A DNA stretch of 64,000 nucleotides, from contig JAMKCF010000007.1 of the NCBI GenBank assembly GCA_023634235.1, positions 3,080,001 through 3,144,000 on the forward strand, given 5' to 3'. Below the pieces are notes generated by a model. The model had not been told where the DNA came from. It was given only the letters and a program-made list of their open reading frames with translations, and ran no database searches. Source of the DNA: Pisaster brevispinus. Lineage: Eukaryota > Echinodermata > Asteroidea > Forcipulatida > Asteriidae. The number at the start of each line of letters is the position of its first letter. Within the stretch, counting starts at the first letter, position 1. Shown here one piece after another: positions 25,701 through 36,925 of the stretch. The translations under genes were made by a program, and so were the position numbers.

Positions 25701-25805
25701 AAACTGTGCAAACCTGTGTCAAGCGTATATTTACTGTACATCTACATGTTTTCAACACGTTGATACATTAAAACCAACAACCAATGGAATGTAATAAGAA
25801 GTGCA
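22716..25805. other. Array flank blocks, no gene
   Basis: Two diverged copies of one unit are visible: 22690-23770 and 24290-25805. They share a TTACAAGAACAA start, the AAGCAGGAAATATGTT or AAGCAGGAAGTATTTT block and a GGGTC-rich repeat end. This looks like an old tandem duplication of a receptor upstream flank. Confidence 0.45.
23622..23773. repeat. GGGTC-rich MITE-like repeat, decayed copy
   Basis: Begins TCTGAAAACTCAGGGTCAG and ends near GGGGAGTTTTCAAAAT. Same family as 25806-26024 but shorter. Confidence 0.5.
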
Positions 25806-26024
25806 CTACACTCTGAAAACTCCGGTCAGACCCAGATTCAGGTCACAGGGGGCCTGACCCATTCATTGGTCAGATTGACCCGAAAACTGGTTTAAAAACG
25901 ATGGTTTTTATCTTTGTTTTTGCGTCTGTTTGACCCGTTTTCAAATAGATCACGCCCCACGGGACTCGGAATCCAGGAATCCGAAATCCGGGTCAATTCT
26001 AGCCGGGGAGTTTTCAGAGTGTAG
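25806..26024. mobile_element. MITE with 18-bp perfect terminal inverted repeats, best copy of the GGGTC-rich family
   Basis: The left end CTACACTCTGAAAACTCC is perfectly inverted at the right end, GGAGTTTTCAGAGTGTAG. The 219-base interior repeats GGTCAGA and TTGACCCG strings, largely palindromic. No coding capacity, so it is non-autonomous. Related copies: 733-955, 23622-23773, 34587-34840, 42980-43184, 54858-55095, 58055-58292. Confidence 0.75.
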
Positions 26025-26855
26025 TCACCACTGTTGAGAAAGTTTTCACCCGAATATTCTTTAACTTTAAATTACGGTTGTTATTGTTTTTGTCATAGAC
26101 ACGGAGTAAGATTTTCAGCAGTTATTACTTAAATAGGTTGTAGTCCTTTTGGAACTCTTCTTGATATACCAATTTTAGTTATTTAACCTCATGGTGTTTT
26201 CTTGAAAATGATAATTTGGTTTAAAATAACAGTTTACTATTGACATACCGATTTCTTACTTAAAGGATGCTGGTAGAGTTTTGTCCCCTTTTATCCAAAT
26301 ATTTCGCATAGTGAACCGACGGGACTTCTTGTTAATACCTACACTGCTGCGGAGTGAGTTCTTAATTAATCTCAACATTTCAACTAACTTGCTCTAGTCA
26401 TCTTCGGATAATGGACATATTAAATGTATGTCAGTAGGTGCTGACAGCAACCGTCACTGCTGAGTTTTAGTAAGCCAGTCTACCCATCATGCAGTACGAG
26501 TATTAAATCAAGAACAACTGCATTACAAGATTGCTGATTATGTAAAAGTTACACTATGGCTAAAGTAGTTTTTACTGATCACTCATTTTTGTTTTTTTAT
26601 TTCTTTTAGTCTACTGGTAATAAACCAATTGTGTCTACTTCGATTAAAGACCACACACGGCCAACACGTATGCCCAAATTGCTTCATACACGTTGCTATC
26701 TACAGCAAGTCAACAAGCGTGAGATTTCCTTTCAATCTTTCTTTCTTTGCTAGCGATAATGTACAGCGTCGTTGTACTTCAGAAATAAATTTGTAAAAAT
26801 GACTAGAGAAAATTAACCGCCGTGTCATTCTGAGCATTGTCATGTTTTGTTTTGT

Positions 26856-26886
<31 letters not shown>

Positions 26887-28041
26887 TGTTTGTTTGTTTG
26901 TTTGTTTGTTTTTCAACATTAACTTATATTGTAAATATTTATTTTATTGATGCTAAGAGTTGGCATGATTTTTTAAACCGGGTGTTATACAGTTAATTAG
27001 TTAATCAGACAGAAAATAAGTTCATGCAGAATTGGTAAAGGAAACTAAGACTTGTTGACAACATCAATAGTCCGTGGATTTGTTGGTCATTTTCTTTAAC
27101 TTCCATTCTCGTAACTTATTGAAGAAAACAAATGCCCGGAACACTGAATTGATGTACTGTAGATATAAATCAGAGACCATACGCATTTTTGTATAACCAT
27201 GGGAACATTCTTAAAATTCAAAGAAAAAAGATGACACATGACTTATTTGTTTAGATAAGATAAGATTATGTTGCCGTGCAATTATAACGGACATCACGTG
27301 TTGTTATTCAGTCAAAAATACAAGTGGATAACAATGCTCTTAATGGTTAACATTAAGTTCGAAAGGAAAAATGTGAGGATATGAATGTCAGCATCAGTTC
27401 GCTTGTTGTTGTTGTTGTTTTTTTCCTGACTTGCTGCTTTTTAAATTGCTTAAAGTCAATTGAAAAGTAAATCAGTGTGGAATTTGCATTGACATAACAA
27501 TCCCAATCGAAAAAAGGGCTCTAAAATGTACCTTTGTCGGTTCAAATCACTGTTTTGTTATATACATCATTAAGAAGACTTTGAGGTAAAGTAGGTGAAT
27601 GTACTTTTAATAAAAATGAATATGTACTCGTTGGATCTACATTAATTTGCCTCGACATTGAATCATTGTAGGCTCAAACTTGTTGAGTGATCAATGGCAA
27701 ACATTCCTCAAAAGGCCAAGGAGTTAAAATTGTGTACTTTGTTGGTTGTAGTTCTATTTGTTATTCAGACACGATCCAGAGCAGCCCTCAACATTTAAAA
27801 TGGAATATCTGTCTTTCTCCCCGTATCTGACTAGAGTCTTAATATTTTAGATTGGGTGATGCCACTTCAATACGCAATCATAAGGCACATTTAAAACTAG
27901 TTTTACTAAAATTATGTAGGATCATGATTTTGTAGTATAAATTTGATACGTGTAAATTTGATAAAGTAGATTTTAAAGCTAGGCATTCAGATTATCACCG
28001 ATAGTGATAAAACCATATTTTTGATTCACTCCTTTTCATCC
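26025..28041. other. Non-coding region with flank blocks and simple repeats
   Basis: T-rich runs and GTTT units lie at about 26845-26912. A 5'-flank-type block near 27020-27150 matches 2880-3000 and 49140-49270. No gene. Confidence 0.4.
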
Positions 28042-29337
28042 TTATGGGGCGTGGCCTGTCCTCCACTTTCTCAGCTTACCAACAGTCCTCCTGTGTTCAA
28101 TGTCAGCATAAACCGTCTCCTCCTCAGGGTGGATGATTCTTGCCGATCCTCGCGATAGATCCAAGTCAGCGTAGATCAGACCTTCCACATTCCTCTGTCT
28201 TGGGTCATCCTAGATGAGACCGTCCTCACCACGGTCTGCCGTCTGCTCTAGTGCGGCCTTGGCTTGGGTCGTGGTGTTCGCTCGGCGTTTGGAAAGTTGG
28301 TACGGAATGATGACACGTGGGGGTTTCTGACCGGACGGTTGACCGTCAACGACGCGACCAGGTACCGCCAAACCCTTCACAGCGACGGTTGATTTCTGAG
28401 CGACGTCTGTTTCACGAATCAGCTTCGATCCATCCTTCCCACCTTCTGATACTTTTCCTGAAGCCTCCACGGCAGAAATGGCGTTAAATGTCCTACTTTT
28501 GACGCAACTTGTATCCACCACGGCATACATGGACTCAAGATGAATCTGTTTCTCTTTACAAATATCCCCATCCTTGAACGATCCACCAGCGTCAGTGGAC
28601 TGAGGTTTGTCCACATCGTCTTGATCATGATTTGTCTCTGCTGGCTGGAGTAAGACCGATGTCACTTCTACAGCAACTGTTTCCCTTGGGGAGTCAACTG
28701 ACTGCTCGCCTGCAGAGATAGCGTGGTCAATTTCTTGATCACACCTCAGAGTGACTCCATGCAGTTGGTTTACTGATGCCTCGTTTACATCACTTTCTCC
28801 TCCATCATCTTGAGGTGTAGATGCAGAACGTGTGTTGTGTTTTGCTTTGGATTGGCTTTTGAAGACAAGACAGTAAATAAGAAATGAGATGACTAGCATC
28901 AAGAAGACAGCAGTGACAACTCCTCATACTAAGATGAATGTGATACTATCATCCGGGAAGGAGTCTGGGAACTTTAAATTGGGTTCTTTGGGTAAAGGTT
29001 GGATGGATAGAGATTGATGTGCTCCCTCTACGGTCACAGATGGTATGTAGCTCTCTGTTGTTGCTACTGATTTAGCAGACACTGTGTTTGGGGAATATTT
29101 GGTGCCAGAGAGTGGCTGAGACTCTTCGGTCTCAGGTACCTGGGTAGCGGAAGGCTCATTGATGTCGGGGGTAAACTCAGAAGGGTTGACGGTGGGAGAC
29201 TCATCGGTCTCTTGTACTTGAGTAACGGATGTTATCAGTTTTATCAGGTAGGTATCACTTCTTTTCACAGGTTTAGTTCCACTGAATGCCTTACAATACA
29301 CGTTAGTGCGGTTTTCACTTAAGATTAATATCTTCAA
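28042..29337 (-). pseudogene. 5'-truncated receptor pseudogene: end of Ig domain 2, stalk, transmembrane helix and tail B
   Basis: Homology starts at 29337 inside Ig-like domain 2 (NVYCKAF) and continues in one frame through the stalk and transmembrane segment to tail B. Two in-frame stops break it: an inserted TGA near 28921 at the start of the transmembrane helix, and TAG near 28212 where the intact paralogue has AAG. The second stop would remove the LIYADL and TVYADI sites but keep SMYAVV; the sequence beyond it still reads in frame to about 28042. The signal peptide and domain 1 are absent. A TTAA-flanked inverted-repeat element begins some 60 bases upstream of the truncation, but non-receptor sequence lies between them. 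Type I ancestry is inferred from the stalk. Confidence 0.75.
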
Positions 29338-29398
29338 CTGTGTTGAAATGAATTATAAGGGGTTTGGGGCAAGTCATGGAGCTATAATTGTATAGTAT

Positions 29399-31383
29399 TT
29401 AAGTGTCATTTCACGTAAATACGTTTCCACGGTCAAAAAATCAATTTTCTTAATACTTTGTTGGTGGAAGGGCCTTGGGGTGCAAGTAAACAAAATAGAC
29501 TTTTTAATTCATTATATAGCCCAATGCCATGGTAACAGCTCATTTTGTGTTTTGGGCATTTTAGGCCGATTTTGGGGTATGAAAAACTGTTTTTTAAGTA
29601 GTATTTATAACTCCATCCTACCAAAATGAAACATTATTTCCTAAAACCTTTCATAGGTTATGGCTTGGTTTTAGATACCATATTTATAAATAATTACTTT
29701 TAATTAAATAGCGGGCTTGGAAACAGTGCCAGAAAGCATACCTTTCTTTGTGTATTATAAATTCAAACTGAAGGAAAAACTTCAAATGCATTTTTCCTGT
29801 TGTGGGAAAAATTACCATATTTCAGGCAGTAGTGTCACAACAGGATACAATTGCCCAATATTTTCTCACCAGACATGAAACGACCAATGTTGGCCCTAAT
29901 CACATCCGAATGAACAAATATTCCGAGACCCTTGGAAACTGAAGACAGCACAGACTTTCTTGCTAGTGTTGATGTACAAGGGGAAATTCCCACGTGTGTG
30001 ACTTCCAACAAATGGGGCAATGTTCACAACACTTTAAATACCACTTGCAAGCAATACAAGATGTGTTTTTGAGGAGTAGGCCTATTCTGTTCAAATGGGA
30101 CTGTTTGGTTCTGATAAAACAGTATGCTTCAGTTTACAAAAAGTATTGTTCTCTCTTTGTTCAAATATAGAATGTTATCAAATATAAGAAATAAAAAATA
30201 TTAAATATTTAATGGAATATAACATGGGGGGGGGAGTAAAGGCCGAGATTACAGTCATCAATAAAATACTGATCAATGTGGGGAAATCCACAAACCTAAA
30301 GAGTGCTTAGAAAAAAGGTGCCGGTTTGATGGAAGTGTTCTTTTTTATGCTATTAATTCACAAACTGAGGAAAAAAACTTCAAAATGCAATTTCGCTGTT
30401 TTTTTTTTTTATGTAAATTTTTGAGGCAGTACTGACACAACAGGATACAATTGCCCAAGTTTTTCTTACCAGATATGGAAAGACCAATGTTGGCCCTAAT
30501 CACAGCCGAAAGGAAAATTTTCTGAGACCCCTCACAAGTTGACATTTTGAGGGCTAAAAATAGGGTAAAAATGTCGATTTTGCAAGTTCTAAAAACATGC
30601 TCTAATGCATGTGGCAAAAATAATAATAATAATAATATATTGTATTTGTATAGCGCCTACTGCAGGCCAGCCTCTAAGCGCTTAACATTCAGTATTTCCT
30701 ACAAGGTATTTGGGGCTACGTTTGAAGTATGAGACCTACTCCTTTACATAGCACCATGTAATGGTTTACAAGGTGCTGTGGCGCAATATGCAGCCGATCA
30801 AACCAGGAACACCGGGGCGGACCCCTTCTCTTTTCGATAAGTGCACTGGGTTCTTTTTCGTGCGTTACACAACACACGGGACCAACGGCTTTACGTCCCA
30901 TCCGAAGGACGAAGCAATCATGGTTAAGTGTCTTGCTTAAGGACACAAGTGTCACGACCGGGGCTCGAACCCACACTCTGGTGATCAGAAACACCAGAGC
31001 TTGAGTCCAGTGATTTTATCCACTCGGCCACGACACGCCACAAAATAGCATAAGGGTGAAATTTATAGCAATATTTTTTTTTCTCAAGTAAGCCAAGGAT
31101 GATACTTTGTAGTGATATAAAAGGTTTTATGAAATAATGTTGCATTTTGGTAGGATGGAGTTATCAATATTACCTAAAAACCAGTTTTTCATACCCCAAA
31201 ATCGGCCTAAAATGCCCAAAACACAAAATGAGCTGTTACGTTGGCAAAGGGCTATACAATGAATTAAAAAGTCAATTTTGTTTACTTGCACCCCAAGGCC
31301 CTTCCACCAACAAAGTATTAAGAAAATTGATTTGTTTTGACCGTGGACACATATGTTAAGTATTTACGTGAAATGACACTTAA
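29399..31383. mobile_element. TTAA-flanked element with about 240-bp terminal inverted repeats
   Basis: The left arm (29399 to about 29635) begins TTAAGTGTCATTTCACG, and the right arm (about 31140-31383) ends with the reverse complement, CGTGAAATGACACTTAA. The arms stay alignable over roughly 240 bases. TTAA at both outer edges fits a piggyBac-type target site, though TTAA could also be part of the repeat. The interior has two similar segments (about 29755-29910 and 30345-30510, sharing ACAACAGGATACAATTGCCC) and a complete SINE. No transposase frame, so it is non-autonomous. Confidence 0.65.
30620..31038 (-). repeat. Full-length tRNA-derived SINE with conserved central domain
   Basis: On the minus strand the head reads GTCGTGGCCGAGTGG with a B-box GGTTCGAGCCCC, like a Ser/Leu-type tRNA with a long variable arm. 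The body contains a central string with CCTTCGGATGGGACG and the tail ends in ATT units. The central domain resembles the MetaSINE superfamily of marine invertebrates, from memory. It lies inside the element at 29399-31383, so it inserted later or was carried along. Confidence 0.7.
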
Positions 31384-34300
31384 GAAAGCTTGGAGGAATT
31401 CAAGAGATTTCAGTTCTTATATCTGAATGTATCTGTTTTACTTTTCTCTCAGATTACACTTCACAATGAAAATGTATGTATAATGCAGCTTTAATACGTA
31501 ATAAAACAACATTAACTAATACTGTTTTGCGTCCGAAATAGAAGGCACTATTACATAAATTGTATAACTTGTAGTTGTATCAAAAAACTGGTTGGTTAAA
31601 TCAATGTACTTGTGGCAAAGTTTGGTTTATGGTCTACTTGTTCGAAAAAACTAAGTGAAATATTCAACGATGGGGACCAGACTATTTAGTCTAAGAAAGT
31701 CTTCTATCAACAAGTGAGGGCGATATACACGATTATAATATTAAAGAGACAACAAAGAAAAGTAATATGCAGAATAAAAATATTACCTTATTTAAACTGA
31801 AAGTTTACATAAGAACAAGATTTTAAATGTATTATGTTAGAAACGGTGATCTTGAGACGTGTTTTGCAAGTCATGACGATAATCAATATCACCAGCCTTA
31901 TTTAATACAGATATTGTATTTTGTTCTTTTCTCACAGAAGACGATATTTAGATTCTTGCTTTGGTACAGCTATGGAAGAATTTTCTCAATTTATCTTCCT
32001 CTTTTGCATCCAAATCAACAAATCTATTACCTTTATTTGATAAAAAAAATGATGTATTTGGTTTTGACAAGCAGGAAGTATGTTTTCATCGTTTGTTCTT
32101 GTACTTTGTTATGGAATTTGTTAGCAACCCTGCCCTGGGGCAGCAGCGTCGTACCCATGACATTTTCCGCTGGGTGAAGGGATAAGAGTGCACGGAGAGT
32201 GCATTGCTTTTCATTGGGGACCCGTAAGGATTGTGTTTATCAGTTTGGGGGGGGGTGTCTTGCTTTTATTATGGAAGGCGGACGCTGCAGGGGGCTACCG
32301 TCCTTTTGCGGTCTATGCATTTTATGTCCGCGGTAGCAATCCTTGTTGCGATTTTTCAATACTTTTTGATTATGGAAAAACGCAGTTTCCTCTTTCACCG
32401 CTCGTCCGTTCCCTCGTTGTCATTCTAAGCATTGCCGTGTTTTGTTTTTTTCATTTTAGTTTTTTTTTCAATGAATGGTACAAACACAAATTCCATAATT
32501 ACTTTTGTCAAAAGTTAGCGTGATTTCTAAACCGGGTGTCATAAAACCAATTTATTTGTAAAACTCATTCCCAAATAGTCTGTGGTTTGTTTAGTCAACT
32601 TCTTCATATACCTTATTGAAAAAGCGGCAAAACACTGAGTCTGTGTAAATATTTATTAATATATGCGTCTTCAAAATTATTTATTTTTTTAATTCATGTA
32701 AATATTATGATATTCAAAAACAATTGAGGATACATAGCGACTTAAAAAGTCATATTCAACCAAACTGTATTTGATAGCCTAATAAAACAACAACAACAAC
32801 AAAATTGAACAAAACCTCACAGCTGATTTATGCTGTTAGTATATAATTAAAGGACATTGTGTTTGCATGCTGACGATCGTGCATAGTTTGTTTCCATACC
32901 CCCCCCGACTCAGACAACAGATAAGGCCAAACTTTTGAGCGGTTTGTTATTTTCTATAGTTGATCAAGCAACATATGAACATCATCTTTGTGCTACCAAT
33001 CCTGTTTAACATCTGCAAGTTGAGTAAGCAACAGAATTACACAGATTTTTGTTTAATGGTCTTATAATTTATTTGGACTCGCTATTATTTAAAGGGAAAA
33101 AATGCCACAATTTAAAGACCTACTTGAACGAAAATGGCGAAGCGCGATCTTTGCTGAAGTTGACTTCAGATGAGATAAGTAAACATATTTTAAATGTGAA
33201 CAAAACATTAAATTAAAGACAGCTAAAAATTCACCGTTCTCATTGTAATTCTGATCACTGTCATATTTTCAATTTCATCATTAACTGTTAGAAATATCTT
33301 TTTTTAATAGCACCTCAAAAGAAATGATTTCAATTAAAATGCAGACTTGGTAGAGGAAGCTAAAACTTGTTGAAATCCGCAATGGTCTTTGATTTGTTTG
33401 TTTATTTCCTTTACTTTCGCCCTTGTAAATCAATCAAAAAAACGCCCCAAAACACTAAATTGATTGTTGGTCCAAAATAGTTGTATCTTCATTTGATAAA
33501 GTAAAAAAATAATAATATGTAGTTCATCTGTAGTGATCGTTATTTCATAACGAGGACCAATGTTTTTTAGTGTAACCTCTATAATGAAGTTCATTTGATT
33601 ATTATTATTATTTATTTTTTTGAGGAGTTCAACAGATTTTAGTTCTGGGAGGGTTATATTTCTTGATAACTAGAATTTGATTAGTTGGACTTGGGTCAAC
33701 ACGGGGGTCATCCAGAATAAGTAAATATATAATACTCTGGTTGAATTCACAATGATTTAATTCTAGAAAATATTTTCAAATTGAAAGCCAACGTCAATAT
33801 TGAGATTTTAAAGCTCCTCCTCGTGACTTTTAAATAAGGCGTTATCTATCAGTAGAAACGGTGATCTTGAGACATGTTTTGCAAGTCAAGACGAGAATAA
33901 GTTTCACACCCGATGTTTATTATCATGACACAGTTGTAGAAGGATTTTCTGTATTTTTCTTCCTAATTTGCATTAATGTAAACAAATGTCCAGCTGAGTA
34001 CAAAAACTGTCTTTGGTTGTGACAAGCAGGAAGGATTTTTCTCATCGTTTCTTCCTGTATTTTGTTATGAGTTTTGTAAACACCCTTGCCCTGTTGCAGT
34101 TCAGAATAACTGTTATAACTGTACCGCATCCTAACATTTGAATCGAAAGTTAAAATAAAAACATGACAGTTTGACTAAAAAGTATTGGTGTACTTTTTGT
34201 TAACGTTTAATCTTATGATTAATCTTTCTGCCTAAAGATTGTCATTTCCATCTTCAAGACTACAATATTACATCAGTTTGACAAACACTTTATCCAAGAC

Positions 34301-35319
34301 AAACTACAAACATTTATTGATCTCTTAATCTTGCATAAACAAAACCACTTAACATAATTCTGTTCTGATTATGTTTTCTGTTAATTATTCATTTCATGTT
34401 ATTTGATTATTCAAAGAATAATTGTAAACAGAAGGAGTACATGAATAAACAGTTAAATTACTTTGATTAAACAGTAGACATTTTGCGCAAGTCTATGTGC
34501 ATTTTACATCGATACGTTTTCAACACGTTGGAAATCAAAGGATGACTTAAACCAACCAATGGTGATTTATTGTAATTACAAGTACACTACACTCTAAAAA
34601 CAACGGGTCAGAACTGACTCGGATTCAGGTCCCAGAGGGCCTGACGCATTTCTGGGTCAGTTGACCCGGCCGGCCATTAGTGGTTATACAGTGGATCCGT
34701 TTGACCCATATCCGGTTAATTTTGACCGATAATCCTGATCAAACTGACCTTGAAAAGGGGCAGGCCCTACAAGGGGTAGAATCCGGGTCGATTCTGGCCC
34801 GGAATCTGGATCAATTCATACCGGAAGTTTTCAGAGAGCAATCATCTCTGTTGAGAAAGTGTTAAGCTGAATGCTCTTTATTTTTACATAATATCGTCAG
34901 TTTGCTCTGTAACAGATATAACGAATGAACTTTAGCAAGTATTTGTTGAATAGCTCATCGCCTTTTTGGAGATTTTGTTGCTGTTCCGATTAAAGATCCT
35001 TGTTTTAATTTCTTGAATAAATATTTCAAAGTAGTCATATTCAGGTTAAACAAAGTACGTCATAGTTTTCATGACCAGCTAATGCCTAGTGGCACATTAT
35101 TTTAAAACACATAAGATTTACATCAACTGTGTCTTTAAGAAGTCGTTTATGAAATGTATCCGGGTGTGATATGAATCTAAGCATGAACACAGAGAGTAAT
35201 TAGTTATATAAGAAGATGCTTGCAATTGAAGTCAGCTCGGTCACCATTGTAACATATTTACAATCTGGAAGCTCGCCGATTATAAAGTTCAAAACAAATT
35301 AACCTCGAAAGAAACTGTC
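31384..35319. other. Array flank blocks between two receptor copies
   Basis: Blocks near 31840-32130, 33340-33460, 33640-33770 and 33850-34140 recur elsewhere in the window. A G-rich segment at about 32190-32350 with GGACGCTGCAGGGGG recurs near 46020-46180. The 34490-35690 interval matches 57970-59140. No gene. Confidence 0.45.
34587..34840. repeat. GGGTC-rich MITE-like repeat copy
   Basis: Starts CTACACTCTAAAAACAACGG and ends near CCGGAAGTTTTCAGAG. Its flanks match those of the copies at 54858 and 58055, so it was probably duplicated with the flank and not inserted anew. Confidence 0.6.
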
Positions 35320-35325
35320 TTTATT
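35320..35325 (-). terminator. Probable polyadenylation signal of the tail A receptor
   Basis: The minus strand reads AATAAA about 365 bases after the stop codon. The surrounding block is conserved in the 3' flank of the other tail A gene, where AATAAA occurs near 58775. The assignment rests on motif and conservation only. Confidence 0.35.
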
Positions 35326-35688
35326 AAAAACAAAGTTTACATCGAGGAAATACTGTTTTAAGGTTTAAACAATCGATGCTTATCTTGATTACAGATTCCA
35401 CAACAATCCCTAACAGATGTTTCGTTCTGAAGCCATTAGGCATTGTAGCATCCGCTTCGAAGTTTATAGAAATGTAGAAGCGGTAAGGATCGAAGAAAAA
35501 CAGTCTCAGTTTTCAAACTCATCGTTTATATATTGTATATCAGCGACAATCTCCAAAGAAGTGTTCTTTCTAAAACTACTCCTTAATTAACCGACGAATT
35601 AGGTTTTGTAGACCTTAAAACTCACCGTTGTGGAAACGGCTTATTCCTAGGAAAGTACAAAAGATGGCGTCCATTTGACGAACACAGA

Positions 35689-36849
35689 CTACTTGAATAT
35701 CAGTTCTTGGTAGCTGGATGGAGCAGTTTCTTTATAGCCAGTAGAAACAGCTTGCACGTGTAGTTGAGTTTCCATTTCCTCATATGCCTCTGCATCTTCA
35801 TCTTGAGTTGTCTGAACTACGCGGTTTGAATTAGGATTGGCTTTGGATAGCCCTTTGGTCACGATAATGTACAGCAGTATTGAGATGAAGAGACATATGA
35901 AGACAGCAGCTAGCGGCCATCCTACTAAGATGACGGTGATATTAGCATCGAAGAGTGTGTCTTTGATCTTAATATCAGGATCCTTGGTAAAAGGATGGAA
36001 GGATGAGGACTGGTGTGCTCCCTCTACGGTCACACTTCGTGTGTTTCTCTCTGTTGGTGTTGCTGAGTGAGAAGACACCGTTCGGAAGGAATGTGTGCTG
36101 ACAGAGTTGGGCTGAGACTGTTTGGTATCAGGGACTTCGGTAGTGGATGTTATTGGTTTCTTCTGAGGATGAATGCGTATCAGATTGTTATCACTTCCTT
36201 TCACAGATTTGGTTCCACTGAATGCCTTACAATACACGTTGGTGAGGTTAACTTTTATCTTGAAAAATGTTAAGGTGTATCCGTCGTTATCCAAATGATA
36301 AAATGAGTGATCTTGAAATCGTCTGACGTCGGTTCCATTCACAAACCATTTCACTTTGAGGTTTGGTAGAGCTCCAGGTGGTGACTGGACGTTACAGTTA
36401 AATGTAGCATTTTCTCCCGCTATTATTGGCAGACGAGGCGGCTGAACACTGATGTCGATTAGTGATGGAATGATGAGGGTCATAGGGGGAGATTGAGACA
36501 AGTGGTTTGTTTCATGAGAGATAATGCTGCATCGATATTGTTTCATATCACTTGGCTGGACTCCTGTAATCGTCAAAGACCAGTCAGGGGCAGAGGACAC
36601 TGAAAATTTGTCTCGATACCTAGGAGCCACACTTGTACAGGACGACATGACTTTAAATACATTATTTATCTTCAGCTCCCATCGAAGGTAACACTTGTTA
36701 TATCTACAGTTGGTATTATGTAAGTCAGTTGGGCACAACAGCGTGGCACTCTCTCCTACCTCGGCTACGATGTCTTCCGAATAACCCGTGATGACACAGG
36801 CTCCGCAACCAGAAGTCATTACGAGAGCAACTAGAACACTTAGATGCAT
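35689..36849 (-). CDS. Intact intronless two-Ig-domain receptor, ectodomain type I with short YxxM/ITIM tail (tail A)
   Basis: An open frame of 386 residues from the ATG at 36849. The frame is open six codons further back, but that first codon is TTG, and the ATG matches the start of the paralogue at 19184. After a signal peptide, Ig-like domain 1 shows Cys39, Trp57 and Cys107 with a D-x-x-x-Y-x-C ending, plus extra cysteines 48, 53 and 71. Ig-like domain 2 shows Cys152, Trp168 and Cys207. A Ser/Thr-rich stalk leads to a transmembrane helix at about 304-330 with no charged residue. The short tail contains Tyr356 in YEEM, a YxxM-type site of the PI3-kinase SH2 class, and Tyr380 in SSYQEL, an ITIM-type site seven residues from the end. 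The ligand is unknown. A TATA box lies about 70 bases upstream. Confidence 0.87.
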   Translation of the reverse strand: MHLSVLVALVMTSGCGACVITGYSEDIVAEVGESATLLCPTDLHNTNCRYNKCYLRWELKINNVFKVMSSCTSVAPRYRDKFSVSSAPDWSLTITGVQPSDMKQYRCSIISHETNHLSQSPPMTLIIPSLIDISVQPPRLPIIAGENATFNCNVQSPPGALPNLKVKWFVNGTDVRRFQDHSFYHLDNDGYTLTFFKIKVNLTNVYCKAFSGTKSVKGSDNNLIRIHPQKKPITSTTEVPDTKQSQPNSVSTHSFRTVSSHSATPTERNTRSVTVEGAHQSSSFHPFTKDPDIKIKDTLFDANITVILVGWPLAAVFICLFISILLYIIVTKGLSKANPNSNRVVQTTQDEDAEAYEEMETQLHVQAVSTGYKETAPSSYQELIFK

Positions 36850-36917
36850 TTTTTTCCAAAGCTTCAATATATGGTAAAAAAAATAAAAGACGTCTTTACC
36901 GATCAGGTGGGACTAAG

Positions 36918-36923
36918 TTTATA
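36918..36923 (-). promoter_or_regulatory. TATA box of the 35689-36849 receptor gene
   Basis: The minus strand reads TATAAA about 70 bases before the ATG. The distance resembles that of the TATA box of the other intact gene. No Inr element was clear. Confidence 0.5.
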
Positions 36924-36925
36924 AA

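Noticed and set aside
29433..29624. Two similar 63-70 residue proteins at 29433-29624 and 31147-31359
   Set aside because: They are the two arms of one terminal inverted repeat read in opposite directions, with no known domain.
36850..36867. An earlier start for the type I/tail A receptor, six codons upstream
   Set aside because: The upstream codon is TTG, not ATG, and the paralogue's ATG aligns with 36849.
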